Source of the DNA: Chloroflexota bacterium
Lineage (GTDB): Bacteria > Chloroflexota > UBA4733
Direction: 5' to 3'
Assembly: GCA_023381895.1 (NCBI GenBank)
Contig: JAMCTA010000151.1
Location: 1-64,000 of the forward strand
Length of the DNA: 64,000 bases
Under the pieces are notes generated by a model, which saw only the letters and a list, made by a program, of their open reading frames with translations, did no database searches and was not told the origin of the DNA. The position numbers and the translations under genes were made by a program. Shown here one piece after another: positions 45,245 to 54,120 of this stretch. Numbering within the stretch: position 1 is the first letter of the stretch; each line of letters starts with the position of its first letter.

Positions 45245-45981
45245 ATACGAGGCCTCAGCTTTCGACCTCAACTGCCACCGCTCGCGCCGGCGCAACTATT
45301 CGCGTGCCCACCGAGTTCTGGGATCGCGTTCTGGAGCGCTCCGGTGACACCCTCGAGCTCAAGCTGGTACTGCGCGTTATCCGCGTCATTGCTAGCAGAC
45401 CAGTGGGTCGAAAATACGTGAAGAGGAGCGACGTGCGGGTCGATAAGGTGCTGATTCGTCTCGCTCAGACAGCGGACTCCGCAGCTGCACCGAACGTGAT
45501 TGAGACGGCTCTCGAGCGAGCCCTCGATCACGGCCTCTTGCAGCAGATCCTGGATCCGGATACCGGTGAGAATACACGTATCATTGTCGACATCGGTCAG
45601 GCGTACCGATATGCCCCCTCTGAGGGTGCCCGGAATGCCGCTCCGGTGATGACTGGCGCCACGGCGGAATCTGAGAGCCCAGATAAAGATCAGGCAGTCA
45701 CAACAGTGTTTCAGCTGTACGAAGCGAACATCGGCCTCGTGACACCCCTCATTGCGGATGCACTCTCCCGAGCAGTTGAACGCTATCCAGAGGAGTGGAT
45801 CAAGGATGCCGTTACGATTGCGGTGGAGCTGAACAAGCGTTCCTGGCGCTACATCCAGCGCATCTTGGAGCGCTGGGAGACGGAGGGTAAAGACGATGGA
45901 GCCAATCGGAGCGGCGCTTGGGCGGCTACGAGCCTCGATCGGTACACCAAAGGGCGCTACGGAAAGCTCATCGAGTCCTGA
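45241..45981 (+). CDS. DnaD-domain primosomal protein
   Basis: The 246-residue protein ends in a DnaD/DnaB2-type domain: FQLYEANIGLVTPLIA, then AVELNKRSWRYIQRILERW, which in Bacillus helps load the replicative helicase. The first 130 residues look like a winged-helix region (RVPTEFWDRVLERSGDTLEL). The gene overlaps dnaB by four bases and the DnaC-like gene by 86 bases, so the three are coupled, as expected of one loading machine. Confidence 0.87.
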   Translation: MNTRPQLSTSTATARAGATIRVPTEFWDRVLERSGDTLELKLVLRVIRVIASRPVGRKYVKRSDVRVDKVLIRLAQTADSAAAPNVIETALERALDHGLLQQILDPDTGENTRIIVDIGQAYRYAPSEGARNAAPVMTGATAESESPDKDQAVTTVFQLYEANIGLVTPLIADALSRAVERYPEEWIKDAVTIAVELNKRSWRYIQRILERWETEGKDDGANRSGAWAATSLDRYTKGRYGKLIES

Positions 45982-46798
45982 GTCTGCAAGGAGCGATCGG
46001 GTGGACGCGCTGCGCTGTCCCATCTGTGGGGATTTGGGGTGGCTGCGTCGAGACGTACCGGTCGGTGATCCAAACTTTGGTGTCCCGATTCCTTGTCAGT
46101 GCCAGGCGGCGCAGCGGAGCCAGCGCTCTCGCGAGCAGCTCTTTGCCCTCAGTAGGCTTGGTGAGCGCCAGAGGCTGATGACCTTCGAGACGTTCTATAC
46201 GTCCGACATACCCTACGATGACACCGTCATCTCGGCCCCGCAACAACGGCAGGAGATCTATCGCTCCTTGCGTCAAGCCAAGGAGGCTGCGCAGCGCTTC
46301 GCAGAGGAGCCCCACGGCTGGCTCGTCCTTCTCGGCGAGAATGGCTGTGGCAAGACGCATCTGGGTGTCGCGATCTGCAACGAGCGCATCCGGCGCGGCG
46401 AGGCTGTCTTGTTCCAGGTGGTACCGGACTTGCTCGATCATCTTCGGAGCGCCTTCGCGCCCAACAGTCCACTCACTTACGACGAGCTCTTCGATCAGGT
46501 TCGGGAAGCTCCGCTGCTGGTACTCGATGATCTAGGTGCGCAGTCGGGCACGGCGTGGGCTCAAGAGAAGCTCTTCCAAATCGTGAACCATCGCTACAAC
46601 CACAATCTGCCCACGGTCGTCACCACCAACGTCCCGCTCGAGCAACTAGATTCCCGCCTCGCATCTCGAATGACCGACCGGGGAAGCACCCTCTTGCTCA
46701 TCAAGGCGCCCGACTTTCGCGGAGATACACCGCGACGCCTCCCTGCGGCATCAGGGGTACCGCCATCTGCGCGCGGTCGCGGACCGCACGGCCGCTAG
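45896..46798 (+). CDS. DnaC/DnaI-like helicase loader ATPase
   Basis: This 300-residue AAA+ protein has a zinc-finger-like N-terminus (CPICGDLGWL and later PCQCQAA), Walker A LLGENGCGKTHLG near residue 148, Walker B PLLVLDDLGAQ and sensor-1 TVVTTNVPLEQL. It matches the helicase-loading class of DnaC/DnaI. The start lies 86 bases inside the DnaD gene. The C-terminal 25 residues are Arg/Pro/Gly rich and may be unstructured. Confidence 0.9.
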   Translation: MEPIGAALGRLRASIGTPKGATESSSSPESARSDRVDALRCPICGDLGWLRRDVPVGDPNFGVPIPCQCQAAQRSQRSREQLFALSRLGERQRLMTFETFYTSDIPYDDTVISAPQQRQEIYRSLRQAKEAAQRFAEEPHGWLVLLGENGCGKTHLGVAICNERIRRGEAVLFQVVPDLLDHLRSAFAPNSPLTYDELFDQVREAPLLVLDDLGAQSGTAWAQEKLFQIVNHRYNHNLPTVVTTNVPLEQLDSRLASRMTDRGSTLLLIKAPDFRGDTPRRLPAASGVPPSARGRGPHGR

Positions 46799-46929
46799 AG
46801 CAGTGCCTGCAGCAGGCGCTGTCTGACGCCAGCAAACGGTACAATATGGCCTGCTAAGGTCTGATTCGGTTTCTGCCGGTCTTCTCCCAACGGTTCCCCA
46901 CAGCTCCCAGTGAGACAGAAAGAGCGAGC

Positions 46930-47463
46930 ATGGTCTTTGAACGACTCTTCGGAAGAGTCAGGCAGCCGAAGCCAGAGCGCACCGTGACAACGCTCCAGGT
47001 AGGCGACGCAGTGACGCTCTCGGAGGATGATTTCACTGTCGAACAACGCCACGAGCTTCATGGCGACGGTGGTGACGTGTGGTGGAAGTATCTCCTCCAA
47101 AACCCGCAGCACCGCGTCTGGCTCGACGTCGACGAAGACCAAGGGTTGACGATCACGGCCTATGAGCCTCTACACACCCATGTCGCCATCCCCGTGCCAG
47201 CGACCATCACCTTGGATGGAAAAACCTACAAGGTCGATGAGCATGGTTTCGCCAACGACATCGTTACCAAGAGGTCAGGGCAATCGGGCGAACGTGTAGA
47301 ATATTGGTATCTGTCGGCGGACGGCGGAGAACAAGTTGTTGTGTGGCGGCTGGGCGATAATCCGGAGACTGGTGACCAAGTGCTGCAAACTGGAACCGTC
47401 GAGGTCGGAATCGGGCGAGAGATACAGCCGTTTCAGCTGACAATCTATCAGGGAGAGGGCTAG
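46930..47463 (+). CDS. DUF4178-domain protein
   Basis: The 177-residue protein carries a single DUF4178 domain, recognisable from its VWWKYLLQNPQHRVWLDVD and VEYWYLSADGGEQVVVWRL segments. It has no membrane helix or catalytic motif. DUF4178 proteins recur in clusters with PspA, DUF350 and polyamine-enzyme genes, which is the case here. The start is ATG at 46930 behind AGAAAGAGCG. Function unknown. Confidence 0.82.
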   Translation: MVFERLFGRVRQPKPERTVTTLQVGDAVTLSEDDFTVEQRHELHGDGGDVWWKYLLQNPQHRVWLDVDEDQGLTITAYEPLHTHVAIPVPATITLDGKTYKVDEHGFANDIVTKRSGQSGERVEYWYLSADGGEQVVVWRLGDNPETGDQVLQTGTVEVGIGREIQPFQLTIYQGEG

Positions 47464-47580
47464 ATGGTTCCGAGTAGAGTCGTCATCTTCTGATGAGAGT
47501 ATCTGAGCAAACGCAGTAGAGATAGGCTGAGCATAGTCTCACGTGGTGCGAACTCTATTCGCTAGGGAAAGGAAACTTGG

Positions 47581-48318
47581 GTGCCGGGCCTTCTTGATCG
47601 AGTGACTATGTTGATTCGCGCAAACCTTAACGATCTCATCGATCGTGCCGAGGATCCTGAGAAGGTGATACGGCAAGCTCTGCTGGATATGAACAACCAG
47701 CTCATCCAGGTGAAGACACAAGTAGCTTCGAGCATCGCGGACGAACAGAAGCTGTACCAGCGCTGGCAAGAAAACCAGGCACACGCGGATGAGTGGCAGC
47801 GAAAGGCAGAGCTGGCTGTAGCACGAGACCGCGACGACTTGGCGCGCGAAGCTCTGCAGCGCGCCAACACCTACCGGAACACATCGACGGGTTTCCAGCA
47901 GCAATACACGGAGCAGCAACAACAAGTTGAGCAACTCAAGTCGGCGCTATCCCAGCTGACGGCGAAGATCGAAGAAGCCGAGCACAAGAAGGATCTCCTC
48001 ATCGCCCGCGCTCGAACTGCAAAGGCCCAGGAACAGATCCAGTCGACTCTTGCGGGGGTAAATACCACAGGCTCGAATGCTCTGAGCTCATTCGAGCGGA
48101 TGGAAGAGAAGGTGCTGGATCAGGAAGCGCGGGCAAAGGCCATGACCCAATTGCAGTCCAGCACGTTGGAGGGGCAGTTTGCAGAGCTCGAGGCGGGCAG
48201 CCAGGTCGAGGACCAGCTAACCGCTCTCAAGGGCAAGATGGGTAAAGCGCCCGAGCTGGCCCCTGGTGAGCAGTCGGCTGCTCTGCCCGCGCCTGAAGAA
48301 GGCAAGGAGACTCGATAG
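47581..48318 (+). CDS. pspA: PspA/IM30-family membrane-remodelling protein
   Basis: This 245-residue protein is almost wholly helical and coiled-coil, with the typical N-terminus LLDRVTMLIRANLNDLIDRAEDPEKVI quoted only in part elsewhere: RANLNDLIDRAEDPEK and QALLDMNNQL. It belongs to the ESCRT-III-like PspA/Vipp1 group that coats and mends stressed membranes. The GTG start at 47581 has AAAGGAAA upstream. It is the second gene of a DUF4178-PspA-DUF350 set, not of a classical psp operon. Confidence 0.92.
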   Translation: MPGLLDRVTMLIRANLNDLIDRAEDPEKVIRQALLDMNNQLIQVKTQVASSIADEQKLYQRWQENQAHADEWQRKAELAVARDRDDLAREALQRANTYRNTSTGFQQQYTEQQQQVEQLKSALSQLTAKIEEAEHKKDLLIARARTAKAQEQIQSTLAGVNTTGSNALSSFERMEEKVLDQEARAKAMTQLQSSTLEGQFAELEAGSQVEDQLTALKGKMGKAPELAPGEQSAALPAPEEGKETR

Positions 48319-48366
48319 CGGTACCGGCAGGGGAACAAGTCGGGGGGAGGGGGTGAGGCGAGAGGC

Positions 48367-48636
48367 ATGTACCGCCGCATCGTTCCATCTCTCGCCGTTC
48401 TGTTCGTCGCGTGTTGCCTCGTGTGGGCCCTTGCCACATCGTTTTCTGGGTCCCGGATCGGTTTGGGGGGATTCTACCCGCCGGTATTCATCGGTCCCAG
48501 TTGGTTCCACGGGGGCTACAACCACGGTCCCTCAGCACCGTCCAGGCCCTCCATCCCATCGTATGGCGGCTCTGGCCGGAGCCCTCAAGGTGGCTTCCGG
48601 GGCGGAGGAACGAGCGGGCGATTCGGAGGGAAATAA
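48367..48636 (+). CDS. Small membrane or secreted Gly/Ser-rich protein
   Basis: The 89-residue product has one hydrophobic segment (SLAVLFVACCLVWALA) and then a Gly, Ser, Pro and Arg-rich tail ending GGTSGRFGGK. Similar tailed proteins (such as DUF1190/YjfM in E. coli) occur beside PspA and DUF350 genes, but I cannot assign it to that family. GAGGGGGTGAGG lies upstream, and the next gene begins four bases after its stop. Confidence 0.65.
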   Translation: MYRRIVPSLAVLFVACCLVWALATSFSGSRIGLGGFYPPVFIGPSWFHGGYNHGPSAPSRPSIPSYGGSGRSPQGGFRGGGTSGRFGGK

Positions 48637-48640
48637 CGGC

Positions 48641-48865
48641 GTGACAACAGCAGCATCGACGTTTCTCAGTGGTGTGCTCGGAGTCCTGTTTTGGGCACTC
48701 TTCGGAACGGCAATTCTCCTCGCTGCCGATCACATCATCGACCGTGTGGACCCCCTCGACTTCGACAAGGAAATCAAGAATGGGAACATCGCGGCGGCGA
48801 TCGTGATGGCAGCGCTCATCATTGGCGTTGCGATTATCATCTACGGAGCGATGCTTCCTGGCTAG
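48641..48865 (+). CDS. DUF350 small membrane protein
   Basis: The 74-residue product has two membrane helices around the DUF350 mark DPLDFDKEIKNGNIAAAIV. GTG at 48641 follows GGAGGG at ten bases, and the length is half of the usual two-repeat DUF350 proteins, so it would be a single-repeat form. Relatives (YjfL) accompany PspA. A much longer open frame from 48266 in the same frame overlaps two genes and is not credible. Confidence 0.8.
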   Translation: MTTAASTFLSGVLGVLFWALFGTAILLAADHIIDRVDPLDFDKEIKNGNIAAAIVMAALIIGVAIIIYGAMLPG

Positions 48866-48952
48866 TAACAGCAAGCTAAGGCGCCGCGAGCCTGGGGCTT
48901 GCCAGTATCCGCTGCCTGTCGTTAGGCTGTCTCAGCGTATGGGGCTGGCTCT

Positions 48953-50512
48953 GTGAGGCTGAAGGCCATCCTGACCAGCCTCGTATCCGACCGCGCTGCG
49001 GTCTCCAGTTACGTCCTGCTCTTCGCGACATTCGTCATCGCGGGCTGTGCGATCGTCTACGAGCTGTTGATCAGTGCCACCTCGTCCTATCTGCTCGGTG
49101 ATACGATTCGGCAGTTCTCTATGACCATCGGTTTGTTCTTGACGGCGATGGGAGTGGGATCTTGGCTGTCCCGCTGGGCACGGGAGGACCTGATCCAAGC
49201 GTTCTGCGGAGTCGAAGTAGTGCTTGGGCTGGCCGGTGGTCTATCCACACCGATGCTCTACTTCATTTATGGCACTGCACAGCAGGAGTTCGCTGTTGCA
49301 GGGGTGCTGTTCATTCTGGTGATCGGCGGACTCATCGGACTGGAGCTCCCCCTTGTTACACGCGTGCTTGCTGAACAGGGCCCATTACGCACGATCCTTG
49401 CCAATGCCCTGTCATTCGACTACCTTGGCGGCCTAGTAGGCTCGCTCGCTTTCCCGTTGGTACTACTCCCACAACTCGGACTCGTTCGAACCTCGCTCTT
49501 CGTCGGATTCATCAACGAGGCGGTCGCCGCAACGACCGTCCTGATATACCGCAAGCACTTGGGCTCTTGGAAACGTCTAGGACTGCTTGTCGCACTGGCT
49601 ACTGCCACGCTCCTGATGCTCATCGTGGAGAGCTCAGCAATCGACCACACGCTGGAGCAGCGCTTGTTCAGGGATCCGATTATTATCGCGGCGAGGTCGC
49701 CGTATCAGCACATCGTGGTGACAAGGTGGCACGATGACGTGCGGCTTTTCTTAGATGGGCATCTCCAGTTCAGCTCTGTGGACCAATATCGCTATCACGA
49801 AGCACTGGTTATTCCAGCTATAGAGGCTCTCAGCGATCCTCACACAGTGCTCATCATCGGGGGCGGGGACGGACTGGCAGCACACGAAGTGCTCAAGTAC
49901 CATTCGGTATGGTCGATTACTTTGGTCGATCTCGATTCCGTAGTGATCAGCTTGTTCACTCACCAGCCGCTACTGCGTGGACTCAATGGCGACGCGCTCG
50001 CCAACCCAAGAGTGCACGTGCTCAATGGCGACGGCTTTGCGTTTCTCCGAGCGGGCACAGCTCGCTACGATCTCATCATTGCAGACTTGCCGGATCCACG
50101 TTCAACAGCGCTGCAGAAGCTCTATACGGAGGAGTTCTATGCCGCAGTGAGCGCTCACCTCCAGAGAGACGGGCTCTTTGTGACCCAAGCTACCTCTCCC
50201 TTCTATACCCCTCATGCCTTTTGGTGCATCGACCGTACAGCTAGCGCGATCTGGCCCCAGATCTCTTCCTACCACGTCGACGTGCCAAGCTTCGGCGATT
50301 GGGGATTCGTCCTCGCGGGTAACGTGCCGGTGCAATGGAAGACACTCTCCCCACACGTCCCAACCCGATTCCTGACCCGTGAGCGGCTCCACTCGCTCAC
50401 CATCTTCGGCCGTGACATTCTGGAGGTCAGCTCCCAGGTTCAACCAGACACGCTGCTGCATCCTGTACTGTTGCAGTACTATGATCAAGATTGGGCGCGC
50501 TTTCAGCGCTAA
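48953..50512 (+). CDS. Membrane-anchored spermidine-synthase-like protein
   Basis: The 519-residue protein has about seven membrane helices (residues 15-225) and then a spermidine-synthase/methyltransferase domain. The nucleotide site is VLIIGGGDGLAAHEVLKY, followed by TLVDLDSVV, an Asp in LIIADLPDPR and LYTEEFYAA, all of this family. Whether it makes polyamines or another product cannot be told. It is a class often encoded with PspA, DUF350 and DUF4178 proteins. GTG at 48953 is the start; no strong ribosome site is seen. Confidence 0.87.
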   Translation: MRLKAILTSLVSDRAAVSSYVLLFATFVIAGCAIVYELLISATSSYLLGDTIRQFSMTIGLFLTAMGVGSWLSRWAREDLIQAFCGVEVVLGLAGGLSTPMLYFIYGTAQQEFAVAGVLFILVIGGLIGLELPLVTRVLAEQGPLRTILANALSFDYLGGLVGSLAFPLVLLPQLGLVRTSLFVGFINEAVAATTVLIYRKHLGSWKRLGLLVALATATLLMLIVESSAIDHTLEQRLFRDPIIIAARSPYQHIVVTRWHDDVRLFLDGHLQFSSVDQYRYHEALVIPAIEALSDPHTVLIIGGGDGLAAHEVLKYHSVWSITLVDLDSVVISLFTHQPLLRGLNGDALANPRVHVLNGDGFAFLRAGTARYDLIIADLPDPRSTALQKLYTEEFYAAVSAHLQRDGLFVTQATSPFYTPHAFWCIDRTASAIWPQISSYHVDVPSFGDWGFVLAGNVPVQWKTLSPHVPTRFLTRERLHSLTIFGRDILEVSSQVQPDTLLHPVLLQYYDQDWARFQR

Positions 50513-50614
50513 CGGCTTGACCGCAGCGTTGAATTGTTTGAGAATTGGGCGTGCTCATGGGGAAAGATTACTTCATCGAGCGCTGGCGCCGAGTGTCTGG
50601 GTGGGAGAACTTCT

Positions 50615-51307
50615 ATGGTTGTTACACTTCCTCAGCCTTTAGCTTTCGGTCTGCCACGCTATCCTAACGTGTGGTTCCACGTGTCAAAGTCACTCGTTCC
50701 GAGCTACGAGCAAGCGGTGCGCTTCGTCATTGACGGTGTTGCCAATTGCCTTGGGGTACGCTCCGACGCAGGGCACGCGTACGATGTGCTCCGCTGTGAT
50801 GCCCGAGCCACTCTACGCAATCTCCAGCCCTATCGGGGCTACAGCAACCATCGCATGAATCATTCTCATGCCCTTGATATCCGCTATTACTACCGGTGGC
50901 TGAAGACCAATGAGCTCGAGGAAGCCAGCCTTCACCTGGGCAGTCGCCCACGTTTCTTCTACCGCGTGGCAGCACAAGTACGCTATGAGGCCAGTTTGGT
51001 GCATCACTCACCAGATGACTGCCCGATCTGTGGGAAGACAGGTGAGTTTTCTGATGTGGGCGACGACGTCGGAGGCGAGGTTCGCGATCCACTCGGTCTT
51101 GAGCTATGCCTGCATGGCACAGTACGGGGACGTCCGGTGGTTCATCCCTCCGGCTCTCCAGTGCGTGGGGTCAAGGCTCTGGCGAGCGACTTCGGGGTGT
51201 ACTTCGGCATGATCAAGCATGCGGATGCCACCCCTCTGGTAGGCTGCGTGGCCATTCTTGATCCCCTGGAGCTGGATGTGGAGAAGGGCAGCAGCGACGG
51301 CGAATAG
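50615..51307 (+). CDS. Unrecognised protein with CPxCG motif
   Basis: The 230-residue frame starts at ATG 50615 behind GGGAGAA and runs to 51307 with codon use like that of its neighbours. It has one CPICG knuckle (residues about 140-145) but only one other Cys (near 172), so a full zinc ribbon is not obvious. No membrane segment, signal or known domain was recognised. It lies on the same strand as the membrane spermidine-synthase-like gene, 102 bases downstream, and may belong to that system. Confidence 0.5.
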   Translation: MVVTLPQPLAFGLPRYPNVWFHVSKSLVPSYEQAVRFVIDGVANCLGVRSDAGHAYDVLRCDARATLRNLQPYRGYSNHRMNHSHALDIRYYYRWLKTNELEEASLHLGSRPRFFYRVAAQVRYEASLVHHSPDDCPICGKTGEFSDVGDDVGGEVRDPLGLELCLHGTVRGRPVVHPSGSPVRGVKALASDFGVYFGMIKHADATPLVGCVAILDPLELDVEKGSSDGE

Positions 51308-51337
51308 GCTCTTCTCGAACCGTCGCACTCCCCCGCG

Positions 51338-52261
51338 TTACTGACGCTTGTTGAACCCTGTGAGACTCACACGCATTTCCAGTTGCTGGAGCGTTCTCCG
51401 AAATCCGAGGTCTTCGCATGCCCTGGCAATTGGCGTGCCTGTAGGCTCGTTGAGAAGGGTGAGGTACCGCCCCGACCACCGGCCCGTCTGTCCACCAAGC
51501 TCCTTTACGAAGCTGGCGATCACCCCCAGAGCATGGTCACAGTCCGCAACAACGTGGTTGAGAGCAACGAAGTTGTCTCCCGCGGACGAAAAGACGCATC
51601 CAACAGTGTGGCCATCCAGCGTGATCACAGTACTGCGGGTACTGGCGGTAAAGACAGCTGGCCAGTCGCGCTGCCAGCACAGCTCGGGATCAGGAAAGAT
51701 GAGCGCACGACGATAGACTTCTGAGGGGTCAAGGTCCTGGAAGACGTAGTCTCCAGGAAGCCGCGGCGCGGGATTCCACGGCGATCGTTCGTAGGTGAGG
51801 AGCTCGCGTACAACAGTAAATCCCGCTTTGCCATAGATGTGTTGAGCGACGGCATTGGCTGTGAGCACCTCCAGGCGCACATCGGCACATCCCATGCGCC
51901 CGGCTCTCTGCACTAGGCTGCTGAGCAGCTGCTGAGCGACACCACGGCCCCGGTGCTCCGGGACGATTCCGAAAGCGCTCACCCAAGCGTGGCGGCCCCT
52001 CACACCAAGGAATCCGATCCCTACAGCAGCTCCTGATAGGTCACAGGCGACCAGAGACTGATCAAGGTCGATTTGCTGCACGCAGATGAGGCGGGCAAGA
52101 CGGGCCGGTGACTCTATCACCGGATGCTCATACCCCTTGAATGCGGAGGTCACGACGCTGGCAAGCTGGCGCAGGGAGTACTCCGAGGCTGCCACGAACT
52201 TGTACAGACCCGTCCGAAAGCTCACCGTGTTAGCTTCGCCCTTCCTTCTCGCCATCAGCAC
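51338..52261 (-). CDS. GNAT N-acetyltransferase, possibly two-domain
   Basis: The first half of this 307-residue protein is a GNAT domain with the acetyl-CoA loop VSAFGIVPEHRGRGVAQQLL and VAQHIYGKAGFTVVREL. The second half keeps beta/alpha traits, ending ACEDLGFRRTLQQLEM, and may be a degenerate second GNAT domain. The start codon at 52261 is a GTG; an ATG two codons downstream and GTG at V13 are alternatives. It lies 11 bases downstream of the BFD-like gene, and convergent with the unknown 230-residue gene. Confidence 0.83.
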   Translation of the reverse strand: MLMARRKGEANTVSFRTGLYKFVAASEYSLRQLASVVTSAFKGYEHPVIESPARLARLICVQQIDLDQSLVACDLSGAAVGIGFLGVRGRHAWVSAFGIVPEHRGRGVAQQLLSSLVQRAGRMGCADVRLEVLTANAVAQHIYGKAGFTVVRELLTYERSPWNPAPRLPGDYVFQDLDPSEVYRRALIFPDPELCWQRDWPAVFTASTRSTVITLDGHTVGCVFSSAGDNFVALNHVVADCDHALGVIASFVKELGGQTGRWSGRYLTLLNEPTGTPIARACEDLGFRRTLQQLEMRVSLTGFNKRQ

Positions 52262-52272
52262 TCAGCTCGACA

Positions 52273-52497
52273 TCAGGAAGCACTCGAGCCAGGAGGGCGT
52301 GAGCCGGTGCGGAGCACACCGAACTCGGTCTCTCCGGTGAGCAACATTCGTTCGAGATAGGGGCGGCACAATCCACAACGCACGGCACAGCCCGTGTGCT
52401 CCACAAGGGCTGCCAGTAAGGTGGCTGGGATTCGAGCCGCAATCTCCTTGAGCACAGCGAAGCTCTGCCGCGTGCATACACACGTTGTGATAGCCAC
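52273..52497 (-). CDS. BFD-like [2Fe-2S] protein
   Basis: The 74-residue product has the cysteine pattern of BFD-type two-iron ferredoxins: CVC at residues 6-8, then GCAVRCGLCRPYLERML near 36-50. That supports a small electron carrier or iron-sulfur sensor. The start is GTG at 52497 with AAAAGGT nine bases upstream. It follows the sulfate genes after a 142-base gap on the same strand and may pass electrons to sulfur reduction, though this is only inferred from position. Confidence 0.75.
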   Translation of the reverse strand: MAITTCVCTRQSFAVLKEIAARIPATLLAALVEHTGCAVRCGLCRPYLERMLLTGETEFGVLRTGSRPPGSSAS

Positions 52498-52639
52498 AGC
52501 AAGCTACCTTTTCACCGTCTCAAGTGCCACCTGTCCTCGCACCACAGCTCCAGTGCGACTCTCCCCATAGGCTATCAGGACGGCGTAATGCACCGATAAC
52601 GAGGGCTATCCCCGTTCGCGACCCGTGCTCATCCCTTGA

Positions 52640-52960
52640 TCAGGCACACGGAAGCAGCAGCCACCACTGGTCGGCAAGCTCACGTGATCGGGCCGACGTC
52701 TCAGCAACGATGAGCGATCCTTCGAGTCTATCGAGAGCACAGCTTACCTCCCATCGGAGCACCGGTAGTGCCTCTTCGCCAGTGGCGAGACTCCACGTGC
52801 CAGCCTGGTGCTCTTCGATCACTGTAAGCCCAGCAAGCGCTTCGATGACTTTGCCGGCAGCTGCCGGACCGCGCCCCAACAGCTGGCACACTGTCCACTC
52901 AAAGGGAGTGCTCGGCTGCCAAAAAGGGTTGAGCCAGAGGCGGGAATCAGGAGTCAGCAC
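52640..52960 (-). CDS. Unknown small protein coupled to sat
   Basis: This 106-residue frame starts at GTG 52960, overlapping the sat stop by seven bases (GTGCTGA), which argues that it is a real, translationally coupled gene. It begins SRLWLNPFWQPSTPFEWTV and looks helical with a possible winged-helix middle (GKVIEALAGLTVIEEHQAG). No family is recognised and no cysteine cluster is present. The genomic setting suggests a role in sulfate assimilation or its control. Confidence 0.6.
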   Translation of the reverse strand: MLTPDSRLWLNPFWQPSTPFEWTVCQLLGRGPAAAGKVIEALAGLTVIEEHQAGTWSLATGEEALPVLRWEVSCALDRLEGSLIVAETSARSRELADQWWLLLPCA

Positions 52961-54120
52961 GAAGCACCACCATCCCGATATGCCTCACGCAGAATCGCCG
53001 CGACCTCTGGTCGTGTGAATTCGGTAGGAAGGTTTTCACCCGCTTGGAGCATCTGCCGGACCTTGGTCCCACTCAAGACGAGCCGGGCACTCGCGTCGTG
53101 TGGGCACGTCTTGTCGGATGCCATGGTTCCACAGCGCTGGCAGTAGAAGCTGTGCTCGAACTTCAGCGGTGTGATACCCAGTTCCCCTGGTTTGAACTCA
53201 TCGAAGATGCGCTGGGCATCATACGTTCCGTAGTAACTACCGACGCCAGCGTGGTCTCTACCCACGATGAAGTGAGTACATCCGTAGTTCTTGCGAATCT
53301 GAGCGTGGAATATGGCCTCTCGAGGCCCGGCATAGCGCATGGCAGCGGGCATTGCTCCGAGGAGTACTCTGTGCGCCGGATAGTATCCATCGAGCAGTGC
53401 CTGGTAGCAGCGCATTCGCACCGCTGCAGGGACATCATCCCCCTTCGTTTCTCCGATCAACGGATGCACGAACAGCCCATCGACGATCTCGAGGGCTACC
53501 TTCTGAAGGTATTCGTGCGCTCGATGAATCGGATTCCGTGTTTGGAAGCCAACGACGGTACGCCACTCGCGCTCAGCAAAGATCGCCCGAGTCTCGCTCG
53601 GCATTAAGGTGTACTGCCTGAAAAGAGGATCCACCTGCCTCTTGAGGACCTGAACAGGTCCACCTAAGAGATACGGTCCTTGGCGAAGCAGCGCCGCGAC
53701 ACCAGGATGCACCTCGTCCGTCGTGCGATAGACCTCTTTGGCCTCCACGCTGATCTCCCGCTGGAAGCGATCCTCTACCGTCACGATTGCCACAGCACCG
53801 TTAGAAATGTCTCCGTCCCTAGTGATGAGTGTAAGACGCTCGCCAGTCGAAGTCGACTCGTAGGTCTCCGCATCCACTGCCAGGGTGACTGGAACGCTCC
53901 ACGGGGCACCCGACGCGAGGTGCAGGGAGTGCACCACCGATTGGTAGTCGTCGTGACCTAGGAAGCCTCGCAGCGGCGCGACGGCGCCAACGGCGAGGAG
54001 CTCCAAGTCTGCAGCCACGCGGGCATCTATGGGGATGCGCCGCAGTCCCAAGGCTTCTCGAGACAGCTCTGATGCCTCGTCTGGGGAGATGAGCCGGGCG
54101 GCATCGTTCCCCCGCGTCAT
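52954..54120 (-). CDS. sat: Sulfate adenylyltransferase
   Basis: This homooligomeric type ATP sulfurylase (388 residues) makes adenosine 5'-phosphosulfate. The catalytic [14 protein letters not shown], then [12 protein letters not shown], and the zinc-binding [14 protein letters not shown] are all present. It has no kinase domain; that is the separate cysC just upstream, whose stop it overlaps by four bases. The operon order is cysH, cysC, sat. Confidence 0.96.
   Translation of the reverse strand: MTRGNDAARLISPDEASELSREALGLRRIPIDARVAADLELLAVGAVAPLRGFLGHDDYQSVVHSLHLASGAPWSVPVTLAVDAETYESTSTGERLTLITRDGDISNGAVAIVTVEDRFQREISVEAKEVYRTTDEVHPGVAALLRQGPYLLGGPVQVLKRQVDPLFRQYTLMPSETRAIFAEREWRTVVGFQTRNPIHRAHEYLQKVALEIVDGLFVHPLIGETKGDDVPAAVRMRCYQALLDGYYPAHRVLLGAMPAAMRYAGPREAIFHAQIRKNYGCTHFIVGRDHAGVGSYYGTYDAQRIFDEFKPGELGITPLKFEHSFYCQRCGTMASDKTCPHDASARLVLSGTKVRQMLQAGENLPTEFTRPEVAAILREAYRDGGASC

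Noticed and set aside
48266..48865. A 199-residue open frame covering the DUF350 gene and upstream
   Set aside because: It overlaps the end of pspA and the Gly-rich gene; only its last 74 residues match a family, with their own ribosome site at 48641.
50727..51092. Minus-strand frames opposite the unknown 230-residue gene
   Set aside because: Arg/Ser/His-rich translations without motifs, starts or ribosome sites; the plus frame is longer and has a ribosome site.
52420..52450. tRNA-like T arm (GCTCGAATCCC on the minus strand)
   Set aside because: It lies inside the conserved BFD-like coding sequence, and no cloverleaf can be formed around it.
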